Shown here in pieces: positions 41,852 through 50,189 of a stretch of DNA of 64,000 nt. The position numbers were made by a program, and so were the translations under genes. This stretch comes from Zoogloeaceae bacterium. GTDB lineage: Bacteria > Pseudomonadota > Gammaproteobacteria > Burkholderiales > Rhodocyclaceae. The notes under the pieces were generated by a model. The model was not told where the DNA came from, searched no databases, and worked only from the letters and a program-made list of their open reading frames with translations. Every line of letters begins with the position of its first letter. Within the stretch, counting starts at the first letter, position 1. The stretch lies in assembly GCA_024235595.1 (NCBI GenBank), contig JACKMC010000007.1:62001-126000 (forward strand), read 5' to 3'.

Positions 41852-43639
41852 TCAGCTCTTGTGGAGCTTGAACACCCAGACCGAACCGCCCTGCTCGAGG
41901 AAGTTCACCCTGCGCGCCACATCGCCGCCCCACAGCGGCACCGCACCGCCCCAGCCCGAGGCCACGGCGATGAACTGCTCGCCGTTCACTTCCCAGGTCA
42001 CCGGCGGCGCGACCACGCCCGAACCGGTCTGGAAGCTCCACACCTCCTTGCCGGTCTTGGCGTCGAGCGCCTTGAGATAACCCTCCGGCGTACCGTAGAA
42101 GGTCAGGCCGCCAGCAGTCGTCAGAACACCGCCCCACAGCGGCGCATAGTTCTTGTTCTCCCAGACGATCTTGCCGCTGACCGGATCCACCGCGCGAAGT
42201 GCGCCGATGTACTCCTCGTTGATGGCCTTGATGGTGAAACCGGCACCCAGGTAGGCCGCTCCCTTCTTGTAGGAGATGGGCTCGTTCCAGATATCCATTT
42301 CCCATTCGTTGGCCGGCACATAGAAGTAACCGGTGGTCGGGTTGTAGGCGATCTGCTGCTGATTCTTGCCGCCGAGGAAGGAAGGCGCGCTGGTTACCAC
42401 CGAGCCCTTCTTGCCATCCCCACTCTGGGCAGGATCACCCGGTCGGCTGCTGTCGTCATACACCGGACGACCGGTCTTGAGGTCGATGCTCTTCGCCCAA
42501 GTGATCTTGTTGACGAAGGGGAAGGCGTTGAGCAGCTTGCCATTGGTGCGGTCGAGCACGAAGAAGAAGCCATTGCGGTCTGCCTTGCCCCCCGCCTTGA
42601 TGACCTTGCCGGTACTGGGGTCCTTGTAGTCGAAGGAGACGAACTCGTTCACTCCGTCGAAGTCCCAGCCGTCGTGCGGCGTGGTCTGGTAGTGCCAGAC
42701 GATCTTGCCGGTATCCGGGTCGATCGCAACGGTCGAGGAAGAGAACAGGTTGTCGCCCGGCCGAGCGTGGCTGTTCCACGGCGCGGGGTTGCCGGTTCCC
42801 GCGAAGATAAGGTTGGTTTCCGGATCGTAGGTCGCACCGGCCCAGGTCGCCGCGCCGCCGGTCTTCCAGAGGTCGCCCGGCCAGGTCGCGTTGGTGGTGC
42901 CGGAGATACCGTTCTCGATCTCCTTGCCGTCCTTGTCGTACTTGTAGCCCATGTGGCCTTCGACCACCGGACGCGACCAGATCATCTTGCCGGTCTTGGC
43001 ATCGCGCGCCTCAATACGGCCCACCACCCCGAACTCGCCACCCGAGACGCCGGTAATGAGCATGCCCTTGACGACGATGGGCGCCGCAGTCATCGAATAC
43101 CCCGCCTTGTAATCATCGACCTTGGTCTTCCACACGACCTTGCCGGTTTCCTGGTTGAGCGCGACGAGCTGCGCATCCAGGGTGCCGAAGATCACCAGAT
43201 CGTCGTACAGGGCGGCGCCACGGTTGACCACGTCGCAACAGGGCATGATGCCATCGGGCAGGCGGTGCTCGTACTTCCACAGTTTCTTGCCGGTCATCGC
43301 GTCGAAGGCAAAGATGCGGCTGTAGGAAGCGGTGACGAACATCTTGCCGTCGTGGATCAGCGGCTGCGACTCCTGGCCGCGCTGCTTTTCGCCACCGAAG
43401 GACATGGTCCATGCCGGCACGAGGTCCTTGACGGTGTCGGTGTTGATCGCCGTCAGCGGGCTGAAACGCTGGCCCTGGGTTCCCATGCCGAAGCTGAGCA
43501 CATCTGCGGTGCTCTTGGCGTCATTCACGATTGCCTCATCGGTTACCGGCGCCGCGTGGGCGGTACCCAGCGACATCACCGCTGTTGCCAGCGCGCTCAG
43601 GATGCCTGCGCGGCAGTACGGCTGTAGTTTTGCTCTCAT
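41852..43639 (-). CDS. PQQ-dependent alcohol dehydrogenase with lanthanide-type Asp signature
   Basis: A 595-residue periplasmic quinoprotein oxidising a primary alcohol (ethanol- or methanol-type) to aldehyde. The signal peptide ends near AHA (residues 27-29). The eight-bladed propeller shows W-docking repeats, adjacent cysteines C134-C135 (vicinal disulfide over PQQ), metal ligands E202 (GGEFGVVG) and N284 (GTGNPAPWN), and catalytic D326. Two residues later is D328 (WDFDGVNEF); an Asp here marks lanthanide-using XoxF, ExaF and PedH enzymes, while Ca enzymes have Ala, Ser or Thr. No C-terminal haem domain is present. The start at 43639 has a strong AGGAGG site. A sigma-54 promoter lies upstream. 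Whether it is ExaF/PedH- or XoxF-like needs a tree. Confidence 0.93.
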   Translation of the reverse strand: MRAKLQPYCRAGILSALATAVMSLGTAHAAPVTDEAIVNDAKSTADVLSFGMGTQGQRFSPLTAINTDTVKDLVPAWTMSFGGEKQRGQESQPLIHDGKMFVTASYSRIFAFDAMTGKKLWKYEHRLPDGIMPCCDVVNRGAALYDDLVIFGTLDAQLVALNQETGKVVWKTKVDDYKAGYSMTAAPIVVKGMLITGVSGGEFGVVGRIEARDAKTGKMIWSRPVVEGHMGYKYDKDGKEIENGISGTTNATWPGDLWKTGGAATWAGATYDPETNLIFAGTGNPAPWNSHARPGDNLFSSSTVAIDPDTGKIVWHYQTTPHDGWDFDGVNEFVSFDYKDPSTGKVIKAGGKADRNGFFFVLDRTNGKLLNAFPFVNKITWAKSIDLKTGRPVYDDSSRPGDPAQSGDGKKGSVVTSAPSFLGGKNQQQIAYNPTTGYFYVPANEWEMDIWNEPISYKKGAAYLGAGFTIKAINEEYIGALRAVDPVSGKIVWENKNYAPLWGGVLTTAGGLTFYGTPEGYLKALDAKTGKEVWSFQTGSGVVAPPVTWEVNGEQFIAVASGWGGAVPLWGGDVARRVNFLEQGGSVWVFKLHKS

Positions 43640-43684
43640 CGACTTTCCTCCTTTGGTAGGTGCTGATGTGCCCGGCTCGGTGCA

Positions 43685-43705
43685 TTTCCGGCCACGGACC
43701 GGAAA
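43685..43705. promoter_or_regulatory. Inverted repeat near the PQQ dehydrogenase transcription start
   Basis: TTTCCGG-N7-CCGGAAA, a perfect 7-bp dyad overlapping the predicted start of the sigma-54 transcript (about 43702). The same core recurs in the longer dyad at 43757-43792, suggesting one DNA-binding protein with two sites. Confidence 0.55.
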
Positions 43706-43711
43706 CAGTCG

Positions 43712-43727
43712 TGCAACAGCCGTGCCA
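43712..43727 (-). promoter_or_regulatory. Sigma-54 (-24/-12) promoter of the PQQ dehydrogenase gene
   Basis: On the minus strand TGGCACG-GCTG-TTGCA, with GG and GC separated by exactly 10 bases, matches the sigma-54 consensus (TGGCACG-N4-TTGCW) fully. The predicted start is about 60 nt before the ATG. Confidence 0.8.
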
Positions 43728-43756
43728 TGCTGCACCGAGTTCGCCGATGATGCACG

Positions 43757-43792
43757 CACAGGGCGGAAATTTTGTCGATTTCCGGCCCTGTG
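43757..43792. promoter_or_regulatory. 36-bp dyad between the divergent sigma-54 promoters
   Basis: CACAGGGCGGAAAT (43757-43770) and ATTTCCGGCCCTGTG (43778-43792) are complementary over 14 bases with a single one-base bulge, separated by 7 bp. It lies about 73 bp upstream of the predicted dehydrogenase start and about 210 bp upstream of the divergent operon start, suitable for an enhancer-binding activator. Confidence 0.65.
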
Positions 43793-43959
43793 CCTTGCAG
43801 CGACACACGCTCGGAGCACGAGATACATGGCCCAGGTGCCCGTCTTGCCGAACGGACAAGTGCTCCAACTGCTCCATATCGATACACCTGTCACCCACAC
43901 CAGGCCCGGGCAACACCCGGATCCCCTTGTTGCGGCAAGCGATACAGGAAGACTACGAT

Positions 43960-43975
43960 TGGCATGGGTCTTGCT
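43960..43975 (+). promoter_or_regulatory. Sigma-54 promoter of the SoxYZ-like/TonB receptor operon
   Basis: TTGGCATG-GGTC-TTGCT with GG (43961-43962) and GC (43973-43974) separated by 10 bases: one mismatch (T for C) from the core consensus. The predicted start is about 43986, 37 nt before the first gene. The rest of 43640-44022 shows no gene. Confidence 0.7.
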
Positions 43976-44022
43976 CAACCAGACCGACAGAAGCACGAAT
44001 AAGTGCTCGACCAGGAGACAAC

Positions 44023-44787
44023 ATGAAACTGGCTTCACTGCTGCTCGCCGGCATGCTGGCCCTCAGCCCGCACATCCATGCCGCGAACGACGCTGCCGAC
44101 CCGCTCGAATCCGCGCGCTGGGGCGACATGCGCAAGGAGTTCTTCGGCGACCAGACGGTGGTATTCGACACCAGGGTCGAAGTCACCGCGCCGCTCACCG
44201 CCGAGAATCCGATGAACGTGCCGGTCGCGGTGAACGCCGCGGCCCTCCCCGACGTGCGTGAAGTCGTCGTCTTCGCCGACTTCAACCCCATCGTGCGGAT
44301 CCTCGAATTCACGCCGGGCGCGGCCGAGGCCAGCCTCGCCTTCCGCATCAAGCTGCAGCAATCGTCACCGGTCAGAGCCGCAGCCCGCACCGGCGATGGT
44401 GTGTGGCATGTCGGCGGCACCTGGGTGACGACCACCGGCGGCGGCTGCACCGTGCCCTCCACCGGCTCCGCCTCGCCCGAGTGGCAGTCGCGCCTCAATG
44501 AGGTCAATGGCCGGATGTGGTCGCGCCAGGGTCAGGGCGAGCGCGTCCGGCTGCGCATCATCCACCCGATGGACACCGGCCTCGCGCCGAGCGTGCCGGC
44601 ATTCCACATCGAAAGCCTGGTGCTCGCCGACGAAAAAACCGAGTTGATGACGATCCGCACCTTCGAACCGGTGTCCGAGAACCCGCTGTTCACCATCGAC
44701 CTGGCGCCTGGCACCGACCCCGCGCGGATCCGCGTGACCGGTCGCGACAACAACGGAAACCGGATCAACGCATGGGTGACGCGATGA
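44023..44787 (+). CDS. Quinoprotein-dehydrogenase-associated SoxYZ-like carrier
   Basis: A 254-residue periplasmic protein with a signal peptide (about residues 1-20, ending HIHA). An N-terminal SoxY-like immunoglobulin fold (about 30-140) ends in a GGGC motif (Cys142), and a SoxZ-like C-terminal domain (about 155-254) contains HPMDTG. The fusion matches the family repeatedly found beside PQQ-dependent alcohol dehydrogenases. SoxYZ carries sulfur intermediates on a Cys; the cargo here is unknown. First gene of the divergent operon, with AGGAGA upstream; it overlaps the next gene by 4 bp. Confidence 0.88.
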   Translation: MKLASLLLAGMLALSPHIHAANDAADPLESARWGDMRKEFFGDQTVVFDTRVEVTAPLTAENPMNVPVAVNAAALPDVREVVVFADFNPIVRILEFTPGAAEASLAFRIKLQQSSPVRAAARTGDGVWHVGGTWVTTTGGGCTVPSTGSASPEWQSRLNEVNGRMWSRQGQGERVRLRIIHPMDTGLAPSVPAFHIESLVLADEKTELMTIRTFEPVSENPLFTIDLAPGTDPARIRVTGRDNNGNRINAWVTR

Positions 44788-45737
44788 TGCGCCACCTTCG
44801 CACCCTGGCCGCGGTGTCGCTGATGCTGGTGACCGCCCTCATCGCCGCGGCGGATTTCGACTACGGTCTGTCGCCACGCCAGGTCGCCGAGGATACCTGG
44901 GTAGTGGTCGGTCGCAATGAGGATTTCAGCTTCGAGAACGGCGGAAACATCGTGAACAGCGCCTTCATCGTCACCTCCGAAGGCGTGGTGGTGATCGACA
45001 GCGGCCCGTCGCGCCGTTTCGGCGAACAGCTGCGCGCCGCGATTGCCCGCATCACGGACCAGCCCATCCTGCGCGTGCTCAACACCCATCACCATCCCGA
45101 TCATTTCCTCGGCAACCAGGCCTTCCCCGCTGCCAGCCTTGCGGCGCTGGCCGGCACGATCGAGGGTATCCGCCGCGATGGCGAATCCTTCAACGAGAAC
45201 ATGTACCGCCTCGCCGGCGACTGGATGCTCGGCACCGAGGTGACCGTACCCGGGCAGGATATCGAGCCCGGACCGCTTACGGTCGGCGAACATCGGCTCG
45301 AACTGCTCGCGCTCGACGGCCACACCGGTACCGATCTCGCGGTCTTCGACCGAACCACCGGTGTGCTGTTCGCCGGCGACCTGCTGTTTCACGATCGCGC
45401 GCCGACCACCCCGCACGCCAATATCCCGCGCTGGCTGGCCTCGATTGCGGTGCTCGAAGCGCTGCCGGTCAAGGTGCTGGTGCCGGGCCATGGCGCGCCC
45501 ACGACGGGCAGCGAACCGATCAGCCAGACCCGCAACTGGCTCGAGTGGCTGCAGCAGACGATTCGCAGCGGTGCCGAGAGCGGCCTCGACCTGACCGAGA
45601 TGCTCGACCGCCCGCTACCCGCGGACGAAGCCCGGTTGGCCGTATCGGCGGCCGAGTATCGCCGCTCTCTGAGCCACCTCTATCCCGCTGCCGAGCAGCA
45701 AGCGCTCGAGCATGGCGCCGCCGGACATGCGCACTGA
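44784..45737 (+). CDS. Quinoprotein relay system metallo-beta-lactamase-fold hydrolase
   Basis: A 317-residue exported metallohydrolase. The signal peptide (about residues 1-22) is followed by an MBL fold with zinc motif H102-x-H104-x-D106-H107 (THHHPDHFLGNQ) and further ligands in DGHTGTD, GDLLFHDR and VPGHGAP. This is the family paired with SoxYZ-like carriers next to PQQ dehydrogenases; the substrate is unknown, with hydrolysis of a carrier-bound or glutathione-type thioester as one possibility. Start ATG 44784 overlaps the carrier's stop (ATGA); a second ATG follows directly. Confidence 0.88.
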   Translation: MMRHLRTLAAVSLMLVTALIAAADFDYGLSPRQVAEDTWVVVGRNEDFSFENGGNIVNSAFIVTSEGVVVIDSGPSRRFGEQLRAAIARITDQPILRVLNTHHHPDHFLGNQAFPAASLAALAGTIEGIRRDGESFNENMYRLAGDWMLGTEVTVPGQDIEPGPLTVGEHRLELLALDGHTGTDLAVFDRTTGVLFAGDLLFHDRAPTTPHANIPRWLASIAVLEALPVKVLVPGHGAPTTGSEPISQTRNWLEWLQQTIRSGAESGLDLTEMLDRPLPADEARLAVSAAEYRRSLSHLYPAAEQQALEHGAAGHAH

Positions 45738-46554
45738 GCCACACGATGTGTGCTTCGCACAGGGCAGTGAATGGCTCGTGCCGCGGCCCCTGCAGTGGGC
45801 GCCGGGGCTCTCGGTCGGGCTTCACATCGGCGCCCTGCTGGGCGTGCCCGACTGGTCGCCGCAGCCCGTGGAGGATCCATCGGGGTTGACAGTGACCCTG
45901 CGCCCGCCCGCGGCAACTCCGAGTCCGGCGCCGATCGCCATCGCGGCACAGCAGACCGAAACGCAGCGGACGCCGCCGGACACGCCAAGGCCGGCGCCTG
46001 TCCCTGCGCTGCCGGATCCCGTGGTTCCCCGGCCCAAGGTGTCGAGCCGAAGTGCAGCGCCGCTCGCCACGCCGCGCGCCGTCAGCGCCATCGACACACC
46101 GACTGCGCGCCCCGAGGCGAAGGCGGCGAGTGCAACGACCACCGCGCTGGCCCCAATGCCGGCGCCGGCTCCGTCCACCCTGCGCAGCGAACCCGCGGAC
46201 CGGGGCAGCGCTGCACCTGCACCTGTCGCCACGGTAGCGGCCACCGCTTCCCCGGCGCAGCTCGAAGCCTATGGTGCCAGCCTGGGAAGGCTGTTCTCGC
46301 GCGAACAACAGTATCCCCGCCTCGCCGCCATGCGCGGCTGGGAGGGCGAGGTGGTACTGCGCATCTCGATCGCCCGCAAGGGCAAGCTGGTGGCGCTCCG
46401 CATCCTGCGCTCGAGCGGCCACGAGGTGCTCGATCGCAACGCCGAAAGCCTGGTCAGCGCACTGTCGCCCTTCCCGGCCCCGCCCGACGGACTGAGCACG
46501 CCCGAACTGGAAATCACCGTTCCCATCCACTATCGCCTCGAGCGCGCCTCATGA
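45712..46554 (+). CDS. TonB-like energy transducer
   Basis: A 280-residue protein with a short hydrophobic segment (about residues 33-47; LSVGLHIGALLGV). A long Pro/Ala-rich periplasm-spanning region (about 55-185) precedes a C-terminal TonB domain (about 205-278; GWEGEVVLRISIARKGKLVALRILRSSGHEVLDRNA). It would energise the receptor encoded directly downstream (ATGA overlap). The N-terminal anchor is weak for a TonB. The start may be 45712 or 45727; both overlap the metallohydrolase gene, and neither has a clear ribosome site. Confidence 0.83.
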   Translation: MAPPDMRTEPHDVCFAQGSEWLVPRPLQWAPGLSVGLHIGALLGVPDWSPQPVEDPSGLTVTLRPPAATPSPAPIAIAAQQTETQRTPPDTPRPAPVPALPDPVVPRPKVSSRSAAPLATPRAVSAIDTPTARPEAKAASATTTALAPMPAPAPSTLRSEPADRGSAAPAPVATVAATASPAQLEAYGASLGRLFSREQQYPRLAAMRGWEGEVVLRISIARKGKLVALRILRSSGHEVLDRNAESLVSALSPFPAPPDGLSTPELEITVPIHYRLERAS

Positions 46555-48812
46555 TCACCTCGAGCTTCCGTGCCCGTCCGCTGTTGATCGCCACGCTGCT
46601 GCTCGCATGTGGCCTCGCCCACGGCGAGGAGCTGCGCCTGCCCCAGGTCGAGGTCGTCGGCGCCACGCCGCTGGCGGGTTTCGGACTGGCCCGCGACCAG
46701 ATCCCGTCCAACGTGCAGACCCTCGACGCCGGCCAGCTTCGACGCGCCGGCGATGCCGGCCTTGCAGCTACGCTCGAGACGCGACTGCCGAGCGTCACCC
46801 TCAACGAGATCCAGGGCAACCCCTACCAGGCGGACCTCAACTACCGCGGCTTCACCGCCAGCCCCTTGCTCGGCACCGCGCAGGGCCTGTCGGTATACCT
46901 CGATGGCGTACGCATCAACGAAGGCTTCGGCGACGTGGTCAACTGGGACCTCATCCCCCGTGCCGCGATCGCCGGCATCACGCTCGTCCCCGGCTCGAAT
47001 CCGCTGTACGGGCTCAATACGCTGGGCGGGGCGCTGGCGCTTCGGACCAAGGACGGACGCAGCGACCCGGGCGGCGAGCTCGAGACCTCGCTGGGTTCGT
47101 TCCGGCGTCGCACGGTGTCGCTGCAGCAAGGGGGCAGCAAGGATGCGCTGTCGTGGTTCGGCGCGATCGAGGGCATGCAGGAGGACGGCTGGCGCGATCA
47201 CTCGCCGAGCGAAGTCGGACAATTCTTCGGCAAGCTCGGCTGGCAGGGCATGGCGACCGACGTCTCGCTTTCGCTGGCGCACGCCAACACCGACCTGATC
47301 GGCAATGGCCTGCTTCCCGAAAGCATGCTCGCCGCGCGCCGCCGGGCCATCTTCACCCACCCCGACCAAACGGCCAACCGAATGACCCAGCTGGCCCTCT
47401 CGGCAAACCACTGGGCCACCGACAACGACCAGCTCTCGGCCAACGCCTACCTGCGCCGCACCCGCAGCCGTACCCTCAATGGCGATGCCAACGACGATTT
47501 CGAGGACGGACCCTTCGACGGCGTATCCAGCGAAGACAGCGGCGTGCTCAATCGCACCGCGACCGACCAGAACGCCTACGGCCTGGCCCTGCAATGGACC
47601 CGCATCGCAGGCCCACACCAGTTCGCACTCGGCGCCTCCCACGATCGCAGCCACGCCCGCTTCCGGCAGACGGCACAGGAAGGCATGCTCACCACCGACC
47701 GCGGCATCGAAATCGGCGATGACGCAGAACTCGAGAACGCCTTGCATGGCTACACCCGCACCACCAGCGTCTACCTGAGCGACTCGCTCTCGGCGGGCGA
47801 GACGCTGCAGCTGACCGCCTCGGCGCGCTTCAACCATACCCGGGTCATCAACCGCGACCAGCTCGGCAGCGATCTCAACGGCAATTTCACTTACGACAAG
47901 CTCAACCCGGCGCTGGGCTTGAGCTGGCAGGCCACGCCTGCCTTCACCGTCTACGGTGGCCTGAGCCAGGGAAACCGGGCCCCCACGCCGATCGAGCTGG
48001 GTTGCGCAGACCCGGCCAATCCCTGCACCTTGCCCAATGCGCTGGCCGCCGATCCCTACCTCAAGCAGGTGGTGGCACGCACCCTCGAACTGGGCGTGCG
48101 GGGCAAGCTCGGCCGCGCCGTGCGCTGGAATGCGAACCTCTTCCGCACCACCAACCAGGACGACATCCTGTTCGTCGGCACCTCGACCAGCGCCGGCTAT
48201 TTCACCAACTTCGGCAAGACCCGCCGGCAAGGCCTCGAGCTCGGCCTGGGCGGCAGCGCGGGCACGCTCGAGTGGCGCATCGACTACAGCTATCTGCACG
48301 CCACCTTCCAGTCGTCGGCCTGCCTGCTCGCCGCCGACAACAGCTCGGCCGGCGCCAGCGCCGACTGCGGTGCAGACGAGATCCTTGTCGACCGGGGCGA
48401 CCGCTTGCCGGGCCTGCCGCGCCACAGCCTCAAGCTCGGCGCCGACTGGCAGGCCTCGCCCGCGCTGCGCCTCGGTGCCGACCTGGTGGCCTACTCCAAT
48501 CGCAGCGTGCGCGGCAACGAGAACGGCAAGCACCAGTCCGGCGGCGACTTCGCGGGCAGCGGCTGGCTGGGCGGCTATGCGCTGCTCAAGCTCGACGCGC
48601 AGTACGCGCTGAGCCGCAAACTGAGCCTTTTCGGCCGCATCGACAACGTCTTCGACAAGCGCTATGCCACGGCCGGTGCGCTCGCCCAAAGCCCCTTCGA
48701 CGCAAGCGGCGGCTTCCTGATCGATTCCGACGACTGGCGCGGCGAGCAGTTCGTTGCGCCGGGCGCACCGCGTGCCGCCTGGATAGGCCTGCGTCTCACC
48801 TGGGAAAGCTGA
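46551..48812 (+). CDS. TonB-dependent outer-membrane receptor
   Basis: A 753-residue receptor: signal peptide (about residues 1-24), plug domain (about 30-165; QTLDAGQL, LNYRGFTASPLLGTAQGLSV, GSNPLYGLNTLGGALAL) and a 22-strand barrel ending in a C-terminal aromatic strand (AAWIGLRLTWES). No N-terminal signalling domain, so it does not drive an anti-sigma pathway. Context with a PQQ enzyme bearing a lanthanide signature makes uptake of a lanthanide complex or of PQQ the leading hypotheses; siderophore uptake cannot be excluded. Coupled to the TonB-like gene upstream. Confidence 0.9.
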   Translation: MITSSFRARPLLIATLLLACGLAHGEELRLPQVEVVGATPLAGFGLARDQIPSNVQTLDAGQLRRAGDAGLAATLETRLPSVTLNEIQGNPYQADLNYRGFTASPLLGTAQGLSVYLDGVRINEGFGDVVNWDLIPRAAIAGITLVPGSNPLYGLNTLGGALALRTKDGRSDPGGELETSLGSFRRRTVSLQQGGSKDALSWFGAIEGMQEDGWRDHSPSEVGQFFGKLGWQGMATDVSLSLAHANTDLIGNGLLPESMLAARRRAIFTHPDQTANRMTQLALSANHWATDNDQLSANAYLRRTRSRTLNGDANDDFEDGPFDGVSSEDSGVLNRTATDQNAYGLALQWTRIAGPHQFALGASHDRSHARFRQTAQEGMLTTDRGIEIGDDAELENALHGYTRTTSVYLSDSLSAGETLQLTASARFNHTRVINRDQLGSDLNGNFTYDKLNPALGLSWQATPAFTVYGGLSQGNRAPTPIELGCADPANPCTLPNALAADPYLKQVVARTLELGVRGKLGRAVRWNANLFRTTNQDDILFVGTSTSAGYFTNFGKTRRQGLELGLGGSAGTLEWRIDYSYLHATFQSSACLLAADNSSAGASADCGADEILVDRGDRLPGLPRHSLKLGADWQASPALRLGADLVAYSNRSVRGNENGKHQSGGDFAGSGWLGGYALLKLDAQYALSRKLSLFGRIDNVFDKRYATAGALAQSPFDASGGFLIDSDDWRGEQFVAPGAPRAAWIGLRLTWES

Positions 48813-48814
48813 AC

Positions 48815-50161
48815 ATGCTCCAGCCCAAGACACTTCGAACGCGAATCTCCCTGTTGCTCACCGCGGTGGCCGCCGCCTTGCTGGTGGCGCTCGGCAGCGT
48901 ATGGCTCGACGCCACCCGCAAGGCCATTCACGAAGAGGTCGAAGCCGCCACCCGGGTCGCGGAACAGTGGCTCACGGTGCTGCTGCGGGAGACCGCGCGC
49001 GACCCCTCGCCACAGGCCCGGGCGCGCCTGATGGGCCACCTCGAGTCGGTCGGCAGGCTGCGTGCCAATACCCTGCGGGTCGAGACGCGCCAGGGCGCCC
49101 TCATCTACCACTCGCCCGAGCCCACCTACAAGCGCGGGCGCGACGCACCCGGCTGGTTTGCCGCGCTGGTCTCGCCGCGGGTAAGCGATCGCGTACTGCC
49201 CGCGGGCGAACTGCAACTGCGTCTGCTGCCCGACACCTCGCGCGCCACGCTCGACGCCTGGGACGAGTTGTGCCTCGCGCTGGGCGGCGGGGTGATGTTC
49301 CTCGGTTGCCTGTTTACCTTCGCGCGCTTCGCCATGAACCGCGCGCTCGCGCCGCTGTGCGCGATCGACGCGGCGCTGGCGCTTACCGCCAGGGGAGAAT
49401 TCAACACCCGCCTGCCGCACTTCGGCGCGGCCGAACTCGACCGTGTGGCAACGACCTACAACCGCATGGCCAGCACCCTCGAGAGCACCCTGGTCGAGAA
49501 CAGCCGCCTCGCCTACGACCAGGCCTTTGCCGAAGCGCTGCAAAGCAAGCTCGAAGCCGAACGCTTGCACATTGCGCGCGAGTTGCACGACGAACTCGGC
49601 CAGGGTACGACCGCCGTGCGCACCTTGGCCGGCGCGATCCGCCAGCGCATCGACGATCCGCAACTGGTTCGCTGCACCGATGCAATCCTGTCCACCACCA
49701 GCGACATGCAGTCGGGCGTTCGCCGCATCCTGCGGCGCCTGCGTCCCGTCGAGCAGTTCAGCCGTGGCAGCATGGCCGAAGCCCTCGCGACCTATTGCAA
49801 GGCGTGGGCCGCACGCCATCCGGAGATCCACCTGGAGGCGCGATTCGAGGCCCCCGATGCACCAATCGACGAGCAGGCGGCCCTCGCGCTGTTCCGCCTG
49901 CTGCAAGAGAGCCTCACCAATGTCGCCCGCCACGCAGCGGCCTCCGCGGTCACGGTGCGCCTCGAGCCGGCGGACGATGGCCTGCAACTGAGCGTCACCG
50001 ACAACGGCCGCGGCCTCGGCGCCAGCACTCCGGAAACCGGTCATTTCGGCATCGCCGGGATGCGCGAACGGATGCTCGCCTTGCACGGCAGTCTCAGCCT
50101 GGAAAGACCCGACCACGGTGGCTTGCGGGTACGCGCCGAACTCCCCTTCCAGACCGCCTGA
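48815..50161 (+). CDS. MoxY-like sensor histidine kinase
   Basis: A 448-residue NarL-partner type kinase: TM1 (about residues 10-30), a LapD/MoxY-like periplasmic domain (about 31-150), TM2 (about 152-174), HAMP-like linker, HisKA_3 dimerisation helix with RELHDELGQGTTAVR (phospho-His258), and HATPase with DNGRGLG and FGIAGMRERM. MoxY of methylotrophs controls methanol dehydrogenase genes, consistent with a role in regulating this alcohol-oxidation locus. It starts 2 bp after the receptor stop codon. Confidence 0.9.
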   Translation: MLQPKTLRTRISLLLTAVAAALLVALGSVWLDATRKAIHEEVEAATRVAEQWLTVLLRETARDPSPQARARLMGHLESVGRLRANTLRVETRQGALIYHSPEPTYKRGRDAPGWFAALVSPRVSDRVLPAGELQLRLLPDTSRATLDAWDELCLALGGGVMFLGCLFTFARFAMNRALAPLCAIDAALALTARGEFNTRLPHFGAAELDRVATTYNRMASTLESTLVENSRLAYDQAFAEALQSKLEAERLHIARELHDELGQGTTAVRTLAGAIRQRIDDPQLVRCTDAILSTTSDMQSGVRRILRRLRPVEQFSRGSMAEALATYCKAWAARHPEIHLEARFEAPDAPIDEQAALALFRLLQESLTNVARHAAASAVTVRLEPADDGLQLSVTDNGRGLGASTPETGHFGIAGMRERMLALHGSLSLERPDHGGLRVRAELPFQTA

Positions 50162-50189
50162 GCGCGGCGGCCAACACAAGGACATGCAC

